DNA of 64,000 bases from Pyxidicoccus xibeiensis (GCF_024198175.1 NZ_JAJVKV010000011.1:124001-188000); one strand, 5' to 3'. Counted from the stretch's first letter, positions 9,585 to 17,174 are shown. Made by a program: numbers and translations. The notes: a model not told the origin generated them from the letters alone.

Positions 9585-10310
9585 TCAGCGCGCCTCTTGA
9601 GCCCTCGGCACCTTCGCAAAGACGGAGCTGGCGGAGCGGCGCGAGATTCGTTGATAGCGCGCATACGCCTCCACGAGCGCGGTGCGCAGCTCCGTGGCCT
9701 CGGTGGGCCCATGCCGTGCAACGGTGGTGGCCAATGCCTCCAGGAGGTAGGCCTCGGGCGCCATGAGCGTCCGGGTGAGCGCGACGGGCCTGGCGCCCAG
9801 TGACTTCAGCACCGGACCAAAGAACTGCTCACTCATGCAGGCCAGGACGACGACGGGCCTTGGCGTGGCACCCGCAGGGGACTCCACCCTGGGCGGAGGG
9901 CGGTCCATGAGCCGGTCATGTCCGGCCCACACCACCAGGTCGGCCTGACTCGCGCCCGCCGCCGCACGCAGGAAGTCCTCCAGCGCGGTGTCAATCCGGT
10001 CTCCCGCATAGGCGTGGAGCAGGAGCCGAACCGGCCGCTCTCCCGGGGCGGCGGTCCGCTCGAGGACCAGCTCGCGCAACACCGCGGAATCCGCCGCTCC
10101 GTCCTGGCGACTCCGCACCTTGAACCCGGGGGCCCGGGAGAGGAATCGCTCCGCCCCATACATCGCGCCCCAGTAGAGGTTCGTCTCCAGGGAGCGAGGG
10201 TTGCCCGCCGGCTCGCGACCACACGCAATCAAGGCGTTGTCACACAACGGGACGAACACCTCGACCTCCACCTCGGCCACGGGCGGCGCGGTCAGCAGGC
10301 TCAGCAACAT
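9585..10310 (-). CDS. Secreted protein of unknown function, possible caspase-fold
   Basis: The 241-aa product starts with a hydrophobic stretch (MLLSLLTAPPVAE) that reads as a signal peptide, possibly begun a few codons earlier from a non-ATG start because upstream in-frame codons continue the hydrophobic run. The sequence VPLCDNALIACG followed by NLYWGAMYG resembles an uncharacterised family I know only by this pattern. Further on, DLVVWAGHD (about residue 130) and VVVLACMSEQFF (about 155), each after a hydrophobic beta-strand, are spaced like the catalytic His and Cys strands of clan CD (caspase/CHAT) proteins. That resemblance is inference, not a clear family match. The gene converges on the sigma factor gene, with 144 bp between the two stop codons. 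A 114-bp dnaE shard and the left attachment-site repeat lie upstream of it. Confidence 0.65.
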   Translation of the reverse strand: MLLSLLTAPPVAEVEVEVFVPLCDNALIACGREPAGNPRSLETNLYWGAMYGAERFLSRAPGFKVRSRQDGAADSAVLRELVLERTAAPGERPVRLLLHAYAGDRIDTALEDFLRAAAGASQADLVVWAGHDRLMDRPPPRVESPAGATPRPVVVLACMSEQFFGPVLKSLGARPVALTRTLMAPEAYLLEALATTVARHGPTEATELRTALVEAYARYQRISRRSASSVFAKVPRAQEAR

Positions 10311-10430
10311 GAGGGTCAGCAGGACGGGCCTCCAGCGGTGACTCCTTGAGACGCCCCTGGCAGGCCATCCGTTCCCGCGGCCGCGAAGGAATGCCCCGCC
10401 GAGCGACGGGCGACGCGTGGAGGCCTCCCC

Positions 10431-10544
10431 TCAGCGAGGTGGAAGGCCGGCCCGTCACCACCCAGGACGTGCTCGAAATCGCGCTCGCGCTGGAGGGCCT
10501 GCGCCAAAAGCCCGGCATGCACGCGGCCGGCGTGGTGATTGCCG
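10431..10544 (+). pseudogene. Duplicated fragment of dnaE (DNA polymerase III alpha)
   Basis: Read in frame, this stretch encodes SEVEGRPVTTQDVLEIAL followed by ALEGLRQKPGMHAAGVVIA. It aligns base by base with the complete dnaE gene in this window (47572-47684, opposite strand) with only about six mismatches in 114 bases, four of them clustered in one patch. Similarity stops abruptly on both sides. It carries neither a catalytic aspartate triad nor a start, so it cannot act as a polymerase. It lies 33 bp outside the left repeat of the integrated element. Confidence 0.85.
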
Positions 10545-10576
10545 GTGCCTCGCGACCTTCGGGCGCTCTCTGCTCA

Positions 10577-10597
10577 GTGGAGGCGGCGGGAATCGAA
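10577..10597. repeat. Left attachment-site repeat (attL-like), tRNA 3'-end remnant
   Basis: The 21 bases are identical to 20649-20669. On the minus strand they read TTCGATTCCCGCCGCCTCCA, i.e. a T-loop, the 3' half of the T stem and the acceptor 3' strand. The flanking bases on the T-stem side differ from the right copy and break one stem pair. Some anticodon-arm-like sequence (GGACTAAATCC on the minus strand) follows, but a complete tRNA cannot be folded. Confidence 0.7.
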
Positions 10598-10927
10598 GCC
10601 GCACTGGCGGATTTAGTCCCTACTCGGACCACAGGCTGCCCGCCCGGTTTTCCCTCTGAGAATGGGAGATGCCTTCCGTCCGGGTGAGTCCAGGCCCGTC
10701 CATTCGATTTGGTTCTTTTTTGGTCCCGTGAGGTAGCCGGGCCACCCGCTGAATCAGCGATGCGGGGCACTGCGTCGCGGTGCGTTCACCCTACATCCAA
10801 AGTCCTTCGGACGAAGCACCGTAACCGTACAGACCCCCAAGTCCCTAGCACGCCGCGCGGGTTGAGCTTGAGCTAGAGGCATGCCGAATCCGGGGGCGCT
10901 GCTTGGCCGCTCACATGTCCAGAACCC

Positions 10928-11090
10928 CTGAGATGGTGCTTGGCACGGGCCCTGGCTGCCGCTGCGCACCGGCACGGCACTACGGCCCGAGGTTGCGCTC
11001 GGCGGGGATGGCGTCCACCGCGCACCGGGCAGGCTCAACGGCTCCGAGGTAGTGCTCGGCTCGGGCCCTGGCTGCCACATTTGTGGCATG
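10928..11090 (-). repeat. 60-bp tandem repeat, cluster 1 (3 units)
   Basis: Three units in minus orientation are anchored at 10928, 10987 and 11044, so the period is 57-59 bp. Each anchor contains the short inverted repeat CCGAG...CTCGG around a 6-base loop (for example CCGAGGTAGTGCTCGG at 11044-11059). The remainder of the unit includes CGCGCACCGGGCAGGC. The same family occurs in plus orientation at 11868-12045 and 14200-14745. From 10598 to 10927 I see nothing else convincing: the open frames there have no coding character. Confidence 0.8.
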
Positions 11091-11140
11091 CCAGCGGGCA
11101 AGGCGCGCAGGGGCTGCCCAACACGGTGAAGGCGTAGGGG

Positions 11141-11341
11141 CTACTTCTCCACCTGCTCTAGGCTCCATGTGAACCGGTGACGGTTTCCCTTCTTGTCGCG
11201 CACCATGATGTCCCCCTCAGGCAGCTTGCCACCCGCCACGTCGAACCTGAAGAGGGTCGCCGCATGCTTCGGGCCGTCTGCCATGATGCTCCGGGAGAAG
11301 TAGACCTCACCAGCGTAAAGGCTGCACTCGTAAAGGGGCAT
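11141..11341 (-). CDS. Small hypothetical protein (66 aa)
   Basis: I do not recognise this protein. It begins MPLYECSLYAGEVYF and ends RHRFTWSLEQVEK; the pattern of short beta-strands (EVYFSRSI, ATLFRFD, GDIMVRD) suggests a compact beta-sheet domain without signal peptide or membrane helix. An in-frame ATG three codons upstream (11350) is an alternative start. It lies downstream of a second small gene (11418-11717) and upstream of repeat cluster 1. Its position beside a toxin/immunity pair makes an orphan immunity or accessory role possible, but nothing in the sequence proves it. Confidence 0.5.
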   Translation of the reverse strand: MPLYECSLYAGEVYFSRSIMADGPKHAATLFRFDVAGGKLPEGDIMVRDKKGNRHRFTWSLEQVEK

Positions 11342-11417
11342 AGGTCGCATTCTGCCACGGCCTGCATTTACCGCTCGGCCGTGGGCCTGGGGCAGGGCAT
11401 CCGCGCAGCAGCGGGCA

Positions 11418-11717
11418 TTAGTCAGAGACGTGGGCGAGTTGGTGGCAGACGAACTCCTCCAGCGCCCCCCAGGATCCCAGCCCTTCGGAGCACTCGAAGC
11501 AGAACACCCGCCAGTGCTCCACGACGTCATTCCCCGCCCCTGTCCGAACGACAAGGGGCGACCATGGCTTGCATGGCTCGCCGTCCGTCCACTTCCTGAA
11601 TCCGAAGGGGCGTCGGCACCGGGCGCAGGTGCGTAGATCAAGGCAACGCGGCCCCCAGCGTCGGACGAGTTCGGACATTGCGGGGTCAAGCTGCTTCAGT
11701 TCCTCAAGCACCATCAT
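11418..11717 (-). CDS. Hypothetical zinc-ribbon-like protein (99 aa)
   Basis: I do not recognise the family. The protein contains CARCRRPF (about residue 32) and FCFECSEGL (about 72), two CxxC pairs spaced like a zinc ribbon, and no signal peptide. The first helix is acidic (MVLEELKQLDPAMSELV). An in-frame ATG at the second codon is equally possible. It is on the same strand as the 66-aa gene 76 bp downstream and as the toxin module, separated from the latter by repeat cluster 2. A DNA- or protein-binding role is a guess from the cysteines. Confidence 0.55.
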   Translation of the reverse strand: MMVLEELKQLDPAMSELVRRWGPRCLDLRTCARCRRPFGFRKWTDGEPCKPWSPLVVRTGAGNDVVEHWRVFCFECSEGLGSWGALEEFVCHQLAHVSD

Positions 11718-11867
11718 TTGGTTCTCCTCTCCCGCTCGTGTCGGGTCGTTGTGATGGTCGCTACGGTGCGGGCCCTTTCCCGACTACTGCAAGCCCCTCC
11801 TGGCGCCTGCCTGCCGGGAGAGCGCCCCGCCCCCACGGCCGGCATCCACCGCTGGGCCGTTGAGTTT

Positions 11868-12045
11868 GTCCGTGCGCGGTGGAGGCCACCAATGCCGAGC
11901 GCTACCTGGGAGCCGTGAAACTTGCCCGGCATGCGGTGGTAGCCACGGCCTACGCCGAGCACCACCTCGGGCCGCAGAGCCCTCCCGGCGCGCAGCGGCA
12001 GCCAGCACCGGCACCGGGAACCACCTCGGAGCCGAGGAACATGCC
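11868..12045 (+). repeat. 60-bp tandem repeat, cluster 2 (3 units)
   Basis: Units are anchored near 11894, 11954 and 12013 with 60-bp spacing. The clearest anchor is GCCGAGCACCACCTCGGG at 11953; the first is GCCGAGCGCTACCTGGG. Each unit also carries a GTGCGCGGTGG-like or ATGCGGTGG-like segment. The cluster ends directly at the stop codon of the immunity gene (12047). Together with the leader of the 99-aa gene it fills the gene-free stretch 11718-12046. Confidence 0.8.
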
Positions 12046-12046
12046 C

Positions 12047-12625
12047 CTAAACCTCTTCAAACTTCGTTCCCGTGGCGCCCATGCGCTCAAGTGCGTCGCG
12101 GATCTCCTCACGAACGATCAATGCGATGGGCCAGCCCCAGGTGCGGAACACCTTCGCGTCACCTACCTGCGAAGCGTCAATCCGCATTCCCCAAACGTCT
12201 CGGTACTCTCCAACCTTCTCAGGGCGCCCGTCCTCCGGCGTCCACATCAGGATCTCCTCGGTGGCCTTGTCGTCAATGCATCGAATCAGCTTGGTTGCCA
12301 CGAGAATGCAGAACTGCTCAGTCTGGCCCGCGACCTCCACGGGAAAGAGCTGCACGTCATCGGGAGCAAGATCCGCGAAGACGGATGCCACCTTGGCGTG
12401 GACTACCGGGGTTGAACGGGCCGCTAACGAGAAGTCGAGTGCTGCTCCGGGTAGATACATCGGGAGCTTTATGCGGCCCGGAGCGCCAATAGGAATCCCG
12501 TCAGTGAACACCCATGGTTCACTCAACGCTCGGCCTTCAGCGTCAGTCGGGGTGCCGAGCAGCCACCGGCCTGGAATGGTCATGTCGTCGCTCAGGTCAA
12601 AGTAGCGCTTGGGCATGCGGACCAT
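12047..12625 (-). CDS. Imm11-family (DUF1629-like) immunity protein
   Basis: The 192-aa soluble protein shows the pattern of the Imm11 immunity family: a segment PDDVQLFPVEVAGQTEQFCI leading into a hydrophobic strand, an invariant IRCIDD, then GMRIDASQVGDAKVFRTWGW and the closing IALIVREEIRDALERM with TGTKFEEV. There is no signal peptide. It starts 10 bp after the stop of the toxin gene, as expected for a protein that must be made together with it to protect the producing cell. Base composition is slightly less GC-rich than neighbouring host genes. Which toxin domain it neutralises is inferred from adjacency only. Confidence 0.8.
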   Translation of the reverse strand: MVRMPKRYFDLSDDMTIPGRWLLGTPTDAEGRALSEPWVFTDGIPIGAPGRIKLPMYLPGAALDFSLAARSTPVVHAKVASVFADLAPDDVQLFPVEVAGQTEQFCILVATKLIRCIDDKATEEILMWTPEDGRPEKVGEYRDVWGMRIDASQVGDAKVFRTWGWPIALIVREEIRDALERMGATGTKFEEV

Positions 12626-12635
12626 TGTGTCGCCC

Positions 12636-13985
12636 CTATGCTCCCGTCACCAGTCTGTTGAGGATGGTGCCGGGAGTGGCGATCTCCTGCCCCAACTTGT
12701 CGAGTTCTGCGGTCAGCGCTTCGCGGCACTGCTCCATGGTGCGGCAGTTTCGCGTTGCCGCGTCCAGGCGCCGGAAAATGCGTTGATGGTACGCCAGTGG
12801 GTGGGGCCCCTTGTGACCTTTGACGCGGACGATGTTGGCTGGGTCGTCCAGCGACATGCCCGCCCTGTCGAAAATCTCCTGAAACCGGGGTGACCATGGG
12901 CCTTCATTGTTCGTGGCTTTCCACCACTTGTTCGTGGCGATGTGGTGGTCGTGGCCCTCCGCATCCACCGGGGCGGCAGCCGTGCCCCCCATGGCCCGTG
13001 CCGTCATGGCCACCGCGCTGGGTGCCAGTGCCACGGTGACAGCCTCGCCCGACACAGCCACCGCGCCCACTTCGCCCACGGCGACAAGGCGGATGCCTGC
13101 CCGCCCCCCGGCCAGTGCCGCCGCCTGGGCTGAGCCGGGCAGCGTGGGCACCTTGCTGGCGAACCCCGCAGCCGTGTTACCGACGGCCACCGTCGCAATC
13201 AGCGCGAAGGCACGTGCCGCATTCCGGCCCATCACCTTGCCGTAGCGCTCGCCTGCGTCCCGGAGTTCGTCAAACGTGGTGGCCCGGTCCGCTTCTTCCA
13301 CCAGCCGTTTGAAGCCCTCGATCAGCGTCCAGAAGGTGTCCACCCCGAGGTAGACAATGGCTGTCGCCGTCATCACAGCAGCCAGGCCCTTGCTTACCGG
13401 CTCGGGCACCGACCAGAGGACCAAGTAGAGGGTCATGGTCCACAGCGCCGCCGAAAGCGCCGCGTGCGGGTCGGCCATGCCCCTGAAGGCGTCCAACATC
13501 TCTTCCAGGACCACGCCCTGGGCCAAGGCCATGGCCAGCGCATAGCGCCCGTCTCCGGTCACCGTGGGGCTGTCCACCAACAGGCGCAGACAGTCGCCCT
13601 TGCGTCCAGTGCGCTCGCACCAACGCAGATAGGCCCGCGTCAGCTCCACCTCCGCTAGCGGCATGTCGGAGGTCAGTGCAGCCCCCTCCTGCGGCGTCAT
13701 CTGCCGGGTGCGCGGGTTGAAGAGGTACGTGCCGCTGCGGGCCTCCACGCCCAAGAGGTTCCGCGCGGCCCGCTGGGGATTGGCCGAGGGCCGCATCTGC
13801 CACACCAGCCTCGCCACGGCTTCTTTGAACTCGCGCCGCTCCACCTCCACCGGTCCGGCTTCGCCGCTGTGAGGCGTGAAGACGACCGGCGGCCCCCGGC
13901 CCGTCTCCAAGCGCACCACGCGCCCCGAAGCACAGCCCGTCAACCAAACCAGCAGCAGCAGCGCGGCAGCGCGATGCATTTTCAT
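12636..13985 (-). CDS. SitA-like polymorphic toxin, lipoprotein with C-terminal AHH-type nuclease
   Basis: The 449-aa product begins with a lipoprotein signal (LLLLVWLTGC, Cys near residue 18). The middle has strongly hydrophobic segments (LAAVMTATAIVYLGV, VSKGLAAV) and Gly/Ala-rich stretches. The last ~110 residues form a nuclease domain of the HNH/Endo VII group with the AHH-style motif GHDHHIATNKW, followed by SPRFQEIFDRAGMSLDD and VKGHKGPHPLAYH, which supply the metal-binding histidines. This lipoprotein-plus-variable-toxin layout matches the SitA family that myxobacteria pass between siblings by outer-membrane exchange. I place the start at 13985 (MKM), where the lipoprotein signal begins; the open frame further upstream runs to 14135 without coding character. 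The Imm11 gene follows 10 bp downstream. A sitB partner is not seen. Confidence 0.8.
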   Translation of the reverse strand: MKMHRAAALLLLVWLTGCASGRVVRLETGRGPPVVFTPHSGEAGPVEVERREFKEAVARLVWQMRPSANPQRAARNLLGVEARSGTYLFNPRTRQMTPQEGAALTSDMPLAEVELTRAYLRWCERTGRKGDCLRLLVDSPTVTGDGRYALAMALAQGVVLEEMLDAFRGMADPHAALSAALWTMTLYLVLWSVPEPVSKGLAAVMTATAIVYLGVDTFWTLIEGFKRLVEEADRATTFDELRDAGERYGKVMGRNAARAFALIATVAVGNTAAGFASKVPTLPGSAQAAALAGGRAGIRLVAVGEVGAVAVSGEAVTVALAPSAVAMTARAMGGTAAAPVDAEGHDHHIATNKWWKATNNEGPWSPRFQEIFDRAGMSLDDPANIVRVKGHKGPHPLAYHQRIFRRLDAATRNCRTMEQCREALTAELDKLGQEIATPGTILNRLVTGA

Positions 13986-14199
13986 CCAGCCCCCAGCGGG
14001 AAAGGACTCCATCCTCCGAAACGAGGTCGGGCCACGGCCAGAACCCAGCGGATGGGCCTCCCACAGAGGTGTGTGCGCCGAGCGCTCCCCAGGGGAAGGT
14101 GTCCGCCGCCAATCTGGAACGGGCTCCAGAAGCATGGCGGCGGGTACGTGGGCGTGTCCCCGTCGAACCCGATCACCGAATTCGAGATGAAACGCTCAC

Positions 14200-14745
14200 C
14201 GATGCGCCGATGTGGTGCCCGCCCGGTGCGCGGTGGCCGCCTGCGTCCATCCCGAGCGCCACCTTGGGCCCAAGTGCCCACCCGGTGCGTAGTAGAGGCC
14301 TGCGCCCGTGCTGAGCACCACCTCGGATCCATGGTGCCCGCCCGTGCCGCGCGGCACCTCGGGCCGGGCTGCCCGCCCAGTGTGTGGTAGCGCCAACGCC
14401 CATGCTGAGCGCCACTTCGGGTCGTGGTGCCCGCCCGTTGCGTGGTGTGGTGTCCGCCAGCGTCCATGCTGAGCGCCACCTCGGAGCCGTGATGTCTGCC
14501 CGGTGCGTGTCCGCCGCGCGCGTTCATGCCAAGTACGACCTCGGGTCGTGGCGCCGTGCCGGTACGCGGTGGCCACCAGCGCCCGTGCCGAGCGCCACCT
14601 CGGAGCCGAGGTGTCTGCCCGGTAGGTGGTGGCCGCCAGCGTCCGCGCCGAGCACCACCTCGGCGCCGTAGAGCTTACCCGCGCCGAGCACCACCTCGGC
14701 GCCGTGGTACCTGTCCGGTGCGCGGTGGCAGTCAGCGCGTAACTG
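14200..14745 (+). repeat. 60-bp tandem repeat, cluster 3 (about 9 units)
   Basis: Anchors lie near 14251, 14311, 14346 (partial), 14404, 14468, 14527, 14587, 14647 and 14683. Most steps are 59-64 bp, two are shortened to about 36 bp. The best-conserved core is GCCGAGCGCCACCTCGGAGC, whose CCGAG/CTCGG arms can form a small hairpin, followed by a GTGCCCGCCCGGTGCGCGG segment and GGCCGCCAGCG. The cluster fills the stretch upstream of the toxin gene. Of the gene-free region 13986-14927 the remaining flanks (13986-14199 and 14746-14927) should hold the toxin promoter and the promoter of the gene at 14928; I see no clear motif. Confidence 0.85.
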
Positions 14746-14927
14746 ATCGCCGTGCCCCTGTGAAAGGAGCGGCCTGCCGAGCCGGAGAAGGACGAGAGGT
14801 GGTCGCTGCGTCAGCGTCCCGCGCGCCCTGCTTTCTCGCTGAGTAGAACACGGCTGTCCGTCTGGCAGCTCATGGGCGGTGGCCGCCCCATCACAAAGAC
14901 GGCGGGCAGTGAGGTAACCTGCCCCTC

Positions 14928-15368
14928 ATGGCTACAGAGGCTCATCGCGAGTTCTGCCGTCGTCAGCATCGTGTGCTTGGACACTACCTCAGCCTCGAAT
15001 CGTGGCGACGAGGCTTGGAGTGCATTGTCTTGACGCGGAAGGATCTGGAATCCTTCTTGGGACTGGAACGCATCAAGAAAGAGCGGGTCAATTGGTTCAT
15101 GGCGGATCTACAGCCTTGGTTCCCGCATCAGGTGCGCCACAACACCACGAAGGCGCCAGATTCCTTCCACTCGATCTACTTGTCGCGAGTGCCCATTCAA
15201 GAGCACCTCCCTCCTGGCTCAATGTCGGTGGAGAAGAGGCTCGCGCTGATGGCCGCAGATGCACCGAAGGCCAAGCTATTCCTTTCGGATGACGTGACGC
15301 ATCGTCCCAGTGAAGAGGAGATCGTGTCCCGATTGGCTCGACTGGCCGCTGGTCTGGAACCCCTGTAG
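14928..15368 (+). CDS. Hypothetical protein (146 aa)
   Basis: I do not recognise this protein. It is a soluble, charged polypeptide without signal peptide: MATEAHREFCRRQHRVL at the start, a helix-rich middle (LGLERIKKERVNWFMADLQPWF) and a C-terminal helix SEEEIVSRLARLAAGL. The start is supported by the lack of any competing upstream frame and by an open frame with normal high-GC third positions. It lies between the third repeat cluster and the IS21 remnant, on the opposite strand to the toxin module. A defence, immunity or regulatory role cannot be told from sequence. Confidence 0.6.
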   Translation: MATEAHREFCRRQHRVLGHYLSLESWRRGLECIVLTRKDLESFLGLERIKKERVNWFMADLQPWFPHQVRHNTTKAPDSFHSIYLSRVPIQEHLPPGSMSVEKRLALMAADAPKAKLFLSDDVTHRPSEEEIVSRLARLAAGLEPL

Positions 15369-15504
15369 TTCCTACGCAACCCAAGAACCGCATTTTGCGA
15401 ATCTTGTCGCCGACCGACTCGCGGTGTTCGCCCTATCACCATGGGGCTGGGGCGAACATGTGCAAGAGGGTTGTAGGCCGGGCGGGCGGCCTCACGGCGG
15501 AGCT

Positions 15505-16450
15505 GGTGTAGAGCGACAGCAAAATTGACCCCCTCCCCGGGCCTGCAAACCAGGGAGGTAGGCATCAATGGAAGGGACAGCAGTAGTAGCCCTCCGCTCG
15601 ACAGCGGAGGAGGCAATGGTCGAGCAGGAAGTGGTGCGGCAGATGCGCGTGCTGGCGGGGGCGGGCTGGGGCGCCAAGCGCATCGCGCGCGAGGTGGGCG
15701 TGGCGCGCAACACGGTGAAGCGCTACCTGCGTGCGGGCCGTGCGGTCGACAGGCAGGTCCGACCCAAGGCCCGGCGGCTCACCCCGACGGAGCAGCAACG
15801 GGCGGTGGAACTCTGGGATTCGGCCGCCGAAGGCAACACCGTGGTCGTCCGGGCGCTGCTGGCACAGGAGGGCGTGGAGGCCAGCGTGCGCACCGTGCAA
15901 CGCGCGGTGGAGAAGCGGCGGCGCCAGGTGCACGCGGCGCAGGTGGCCACGGTGCGCTTCGAGACGAGGCCAGGGCAGCAGATGCAGGTGGACTTCGGCG
16001 AGAAGAAGGTGCGGCTGGGCGGGCAGGTGGTGAAGGTCTTCCTGCTGGTGGCGGTGCTCTCGTTCTCACGACGCCTCTTCGTGCGCGCCTTGCTCAACCA
16101 GCGCGGAGACGACTGGCGCGAGGGCGTGGCCGCGGCCTTCGTGCACTTCGGCGGCGTGCCGCTGGAGGTGCTTTCGGACAATGCCCGTCCCCTGGTTGAA
16201 GAGAACAATCGGCAGGCGGGCACCGTGCGTTTCCACCCGGCCTGGGTGCAGTTCTGCCGGGACTGGGACGTGACGCCCAAGGCGTGCGGGCCCTACCGCG
16301 CTCGCACCAAGGGCAAGACGGAGTCAGGGGTGAAGTACGTCAAACGCAACGCGCTGGCGGGCCGGGACTTCGAGTCCTTCGGCGCGCTGGAAGCCCACCT
16401 GGCGCAGTGGATGGGCGAGGCGGACGCGCGCGTGCATGGCACCACGCACG
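15505..16450 (+). mobile_element. Truncated IS21-family insertion sequence
   Basis: The left end is intact: CGACAGCAAAATTGACCCC near 15508 is typical of the terminal repeats of this family. Then comes istA. The copy stops abruptly around 16450 inside istA, where the sequence changes to the antisense of a small CxxC gene. There is no istB helper ATPase and no right end, so the element cannot move on its own. Confidence 0.8.
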
Positions 16451-16467
16451 AACCTCCCCTGTGTTGA
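15568..16467 (+). pseudogene. IS21 transposase IstA, 3'-truncated
   Basis: The 299-aa frame starts with an HTH region (GWGAKRIAREVGVARNTVKRYL) and contains the full DDE catalytic core: first Asp in QMQVDFGEKKV, second in VLSDNARPL, Glu in KGKTESGVKYVKRN. IstA proteins are usually near 400-520 aa, so a large C-terminal part is missing. The true IstA sequence ends at about HGTTHE, and the last residues before the stop come from the neighbouring DNA. The first codons may belong to an extension; a second ATG lies at residue 17. Without its C-terminal domain and IstB it is probably inactive. Confidence 0.85.
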
Positions 16468-16715
16468 TGGTCTCCAGGAAGCGCGGATTCCCGGTCATCC
16501 GTCAGCCGCTCGTCGACAGTCAGCTCGCCTTGCCCACGTAGCAGGCGCACGCCGCATAGCTCGCAGGGCATCACGTACAGGTTGCGCCGCCGAGCCGCCT
16601 CGCGGTCTGCACATGCCAGGTACCGCGCCCCTACCGTGCGCTCGTAGGTGATGACCTCGCCCGGCTCAATGGGAAGGGAGCACGCGGCACACGGGGCGCG
16701 CCTCTTAGCGGTCAT
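16451..16715 (-). pseudogene. Small CxxC protein, 3' end cut off by IS21 remnant
   Basis: The gene reads on the minus strand from ATG at 16715: MTAKRRAPCAACSLPIEPGE, then GARYLACADREAARRRN and MPCELCGVRLLRG. The two CxxC pairs and the pattern CAACxxPI...PGE are typical of small zinc-binding proteins of phages and plasmids. About 88 residues in, the sequence runs into the antisense of the IS21 transposase; the frame continues to 16293 but those residues are an artefact. It is the third gene of a minus-strand set (gap of 10 bp to the sigma-like gene upstream). Confidence 0.7.
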
Positions 16716-16725
16716 GGTTGGCAGC

Positions 16726-16989
16726 TCAGCGCCCTCGCTCGACGAGCATCAGGCGCAGGTCGGCTAGAGCACGCACGAGCATCCAGTCGACTCGGCTCTT
16801 CGGCGCTCCCCAGGCTTCGGCCACGGAACGCACAGACTGAGCCGCACGGTTGATGCCGAAGACGCGGGAGACCAGCTCACGTCGGTCGGGGGCAAGGTGG
16901 CGCACTGCTTCGAAGACCCGGGCCCGGCGCTCGGCCGCGAGCGGATGCTTCGCAGCTCGTGAGTTAATTGAGTGGCGCACGTCGCTCAC
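16726..16989 (-). CDS. Small HTH protein resembling sigma region 4 (87 aa)
   Basis: The sequence from RVFEAVRHLAPDRRELVSRVF through SVRSVAEAWGAPKSRVDWML and ALADLRLMLVERGR has the layout of sigma factor region 4: a helix, a helix-turn-helix and a closing helix. No region 2 is present, so it is not a complete sigma factor; it may be a DNA-binding regulator of mobile-element origin. The GTG start at 16989 overlaps the TGA of the upstream gene by four bases (GTGA), which indicates translational coupling. A longer ATG-start reading (to 17313) exists in this frame but would overlap the whole upstream gene. Confidence 0.6.
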   Translation of the reverse strand: MSDVRHSINSRAAKHPLAAERRARVFEAVRHLAPDRRELVSRVFGINRAAQSVRSVAEAWGAPKSRVDWMLVRALADLRLMLVERGR

Positions 16990-17174
16990 TGTGCGGTCAG
17001 CCTTGTGCTTCGTGGGGTCGGTCGTACAGCGGCATCGCGTAGGAACTCCGGAAAGCATTGCCCGTGCTTGCAGTCGGCGGCCATGCCCGGGCACACTCGG
17101 CCCGCTACCGCCGCCTGTGTAGCTGCATCGGTCACGCGTTGAACCAGAACTTTGGGGAGCAAGTCGCCCACCAT
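16986..17174 (-). CDS. Hypothetical small protein (62 aa), coupled to HTH gene
   Basis: The protein reads MVGDLLPKVLVQRVTDAATQ at the start and then VCPGMAADCKHGQCFPEFL, a Cys/His cluster (C-x7-C-x4-C) that could bind a metal. I do not recognise the family. The ATG at 17174 is chosen because the residues before it look like leader sequence; an upstream in-frame ATG at 17258 would add 28 residues. Its stop overlaps the GTG of the HTH gene. The two genes and the truncated CxxC gene form an operon-like row, probably from a phage or plasmid. Confidence 0.5.
   Translation of the reverse strand: MVGDLLPKVLVQRVTDAATQAAVAGRVCPGMAADCKHGQCFPEFLRDAAVRPTPRSTRLTAQ

Noticed and set aside
10598..10927. Short open frames between the left att site and repeat cluster 1
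   Set aside because: They have repetitive Pro/Ser/Ala composition, no ribosome sites and overlap repeat or att sequence.
14200..14745. CRISPR array
   Set aside because: Repeats are contiguous 60-bp units without unique spacers, and no cas gene is nearby.
10928..14745. Integron cassette array with attC sites
   Set aside because: The units form tandem arrays rather than single sites, lack the RYYYAAC/GTTRRRY ends, and the recombinase present is a phage-type integrase without the IntI-specific insert.
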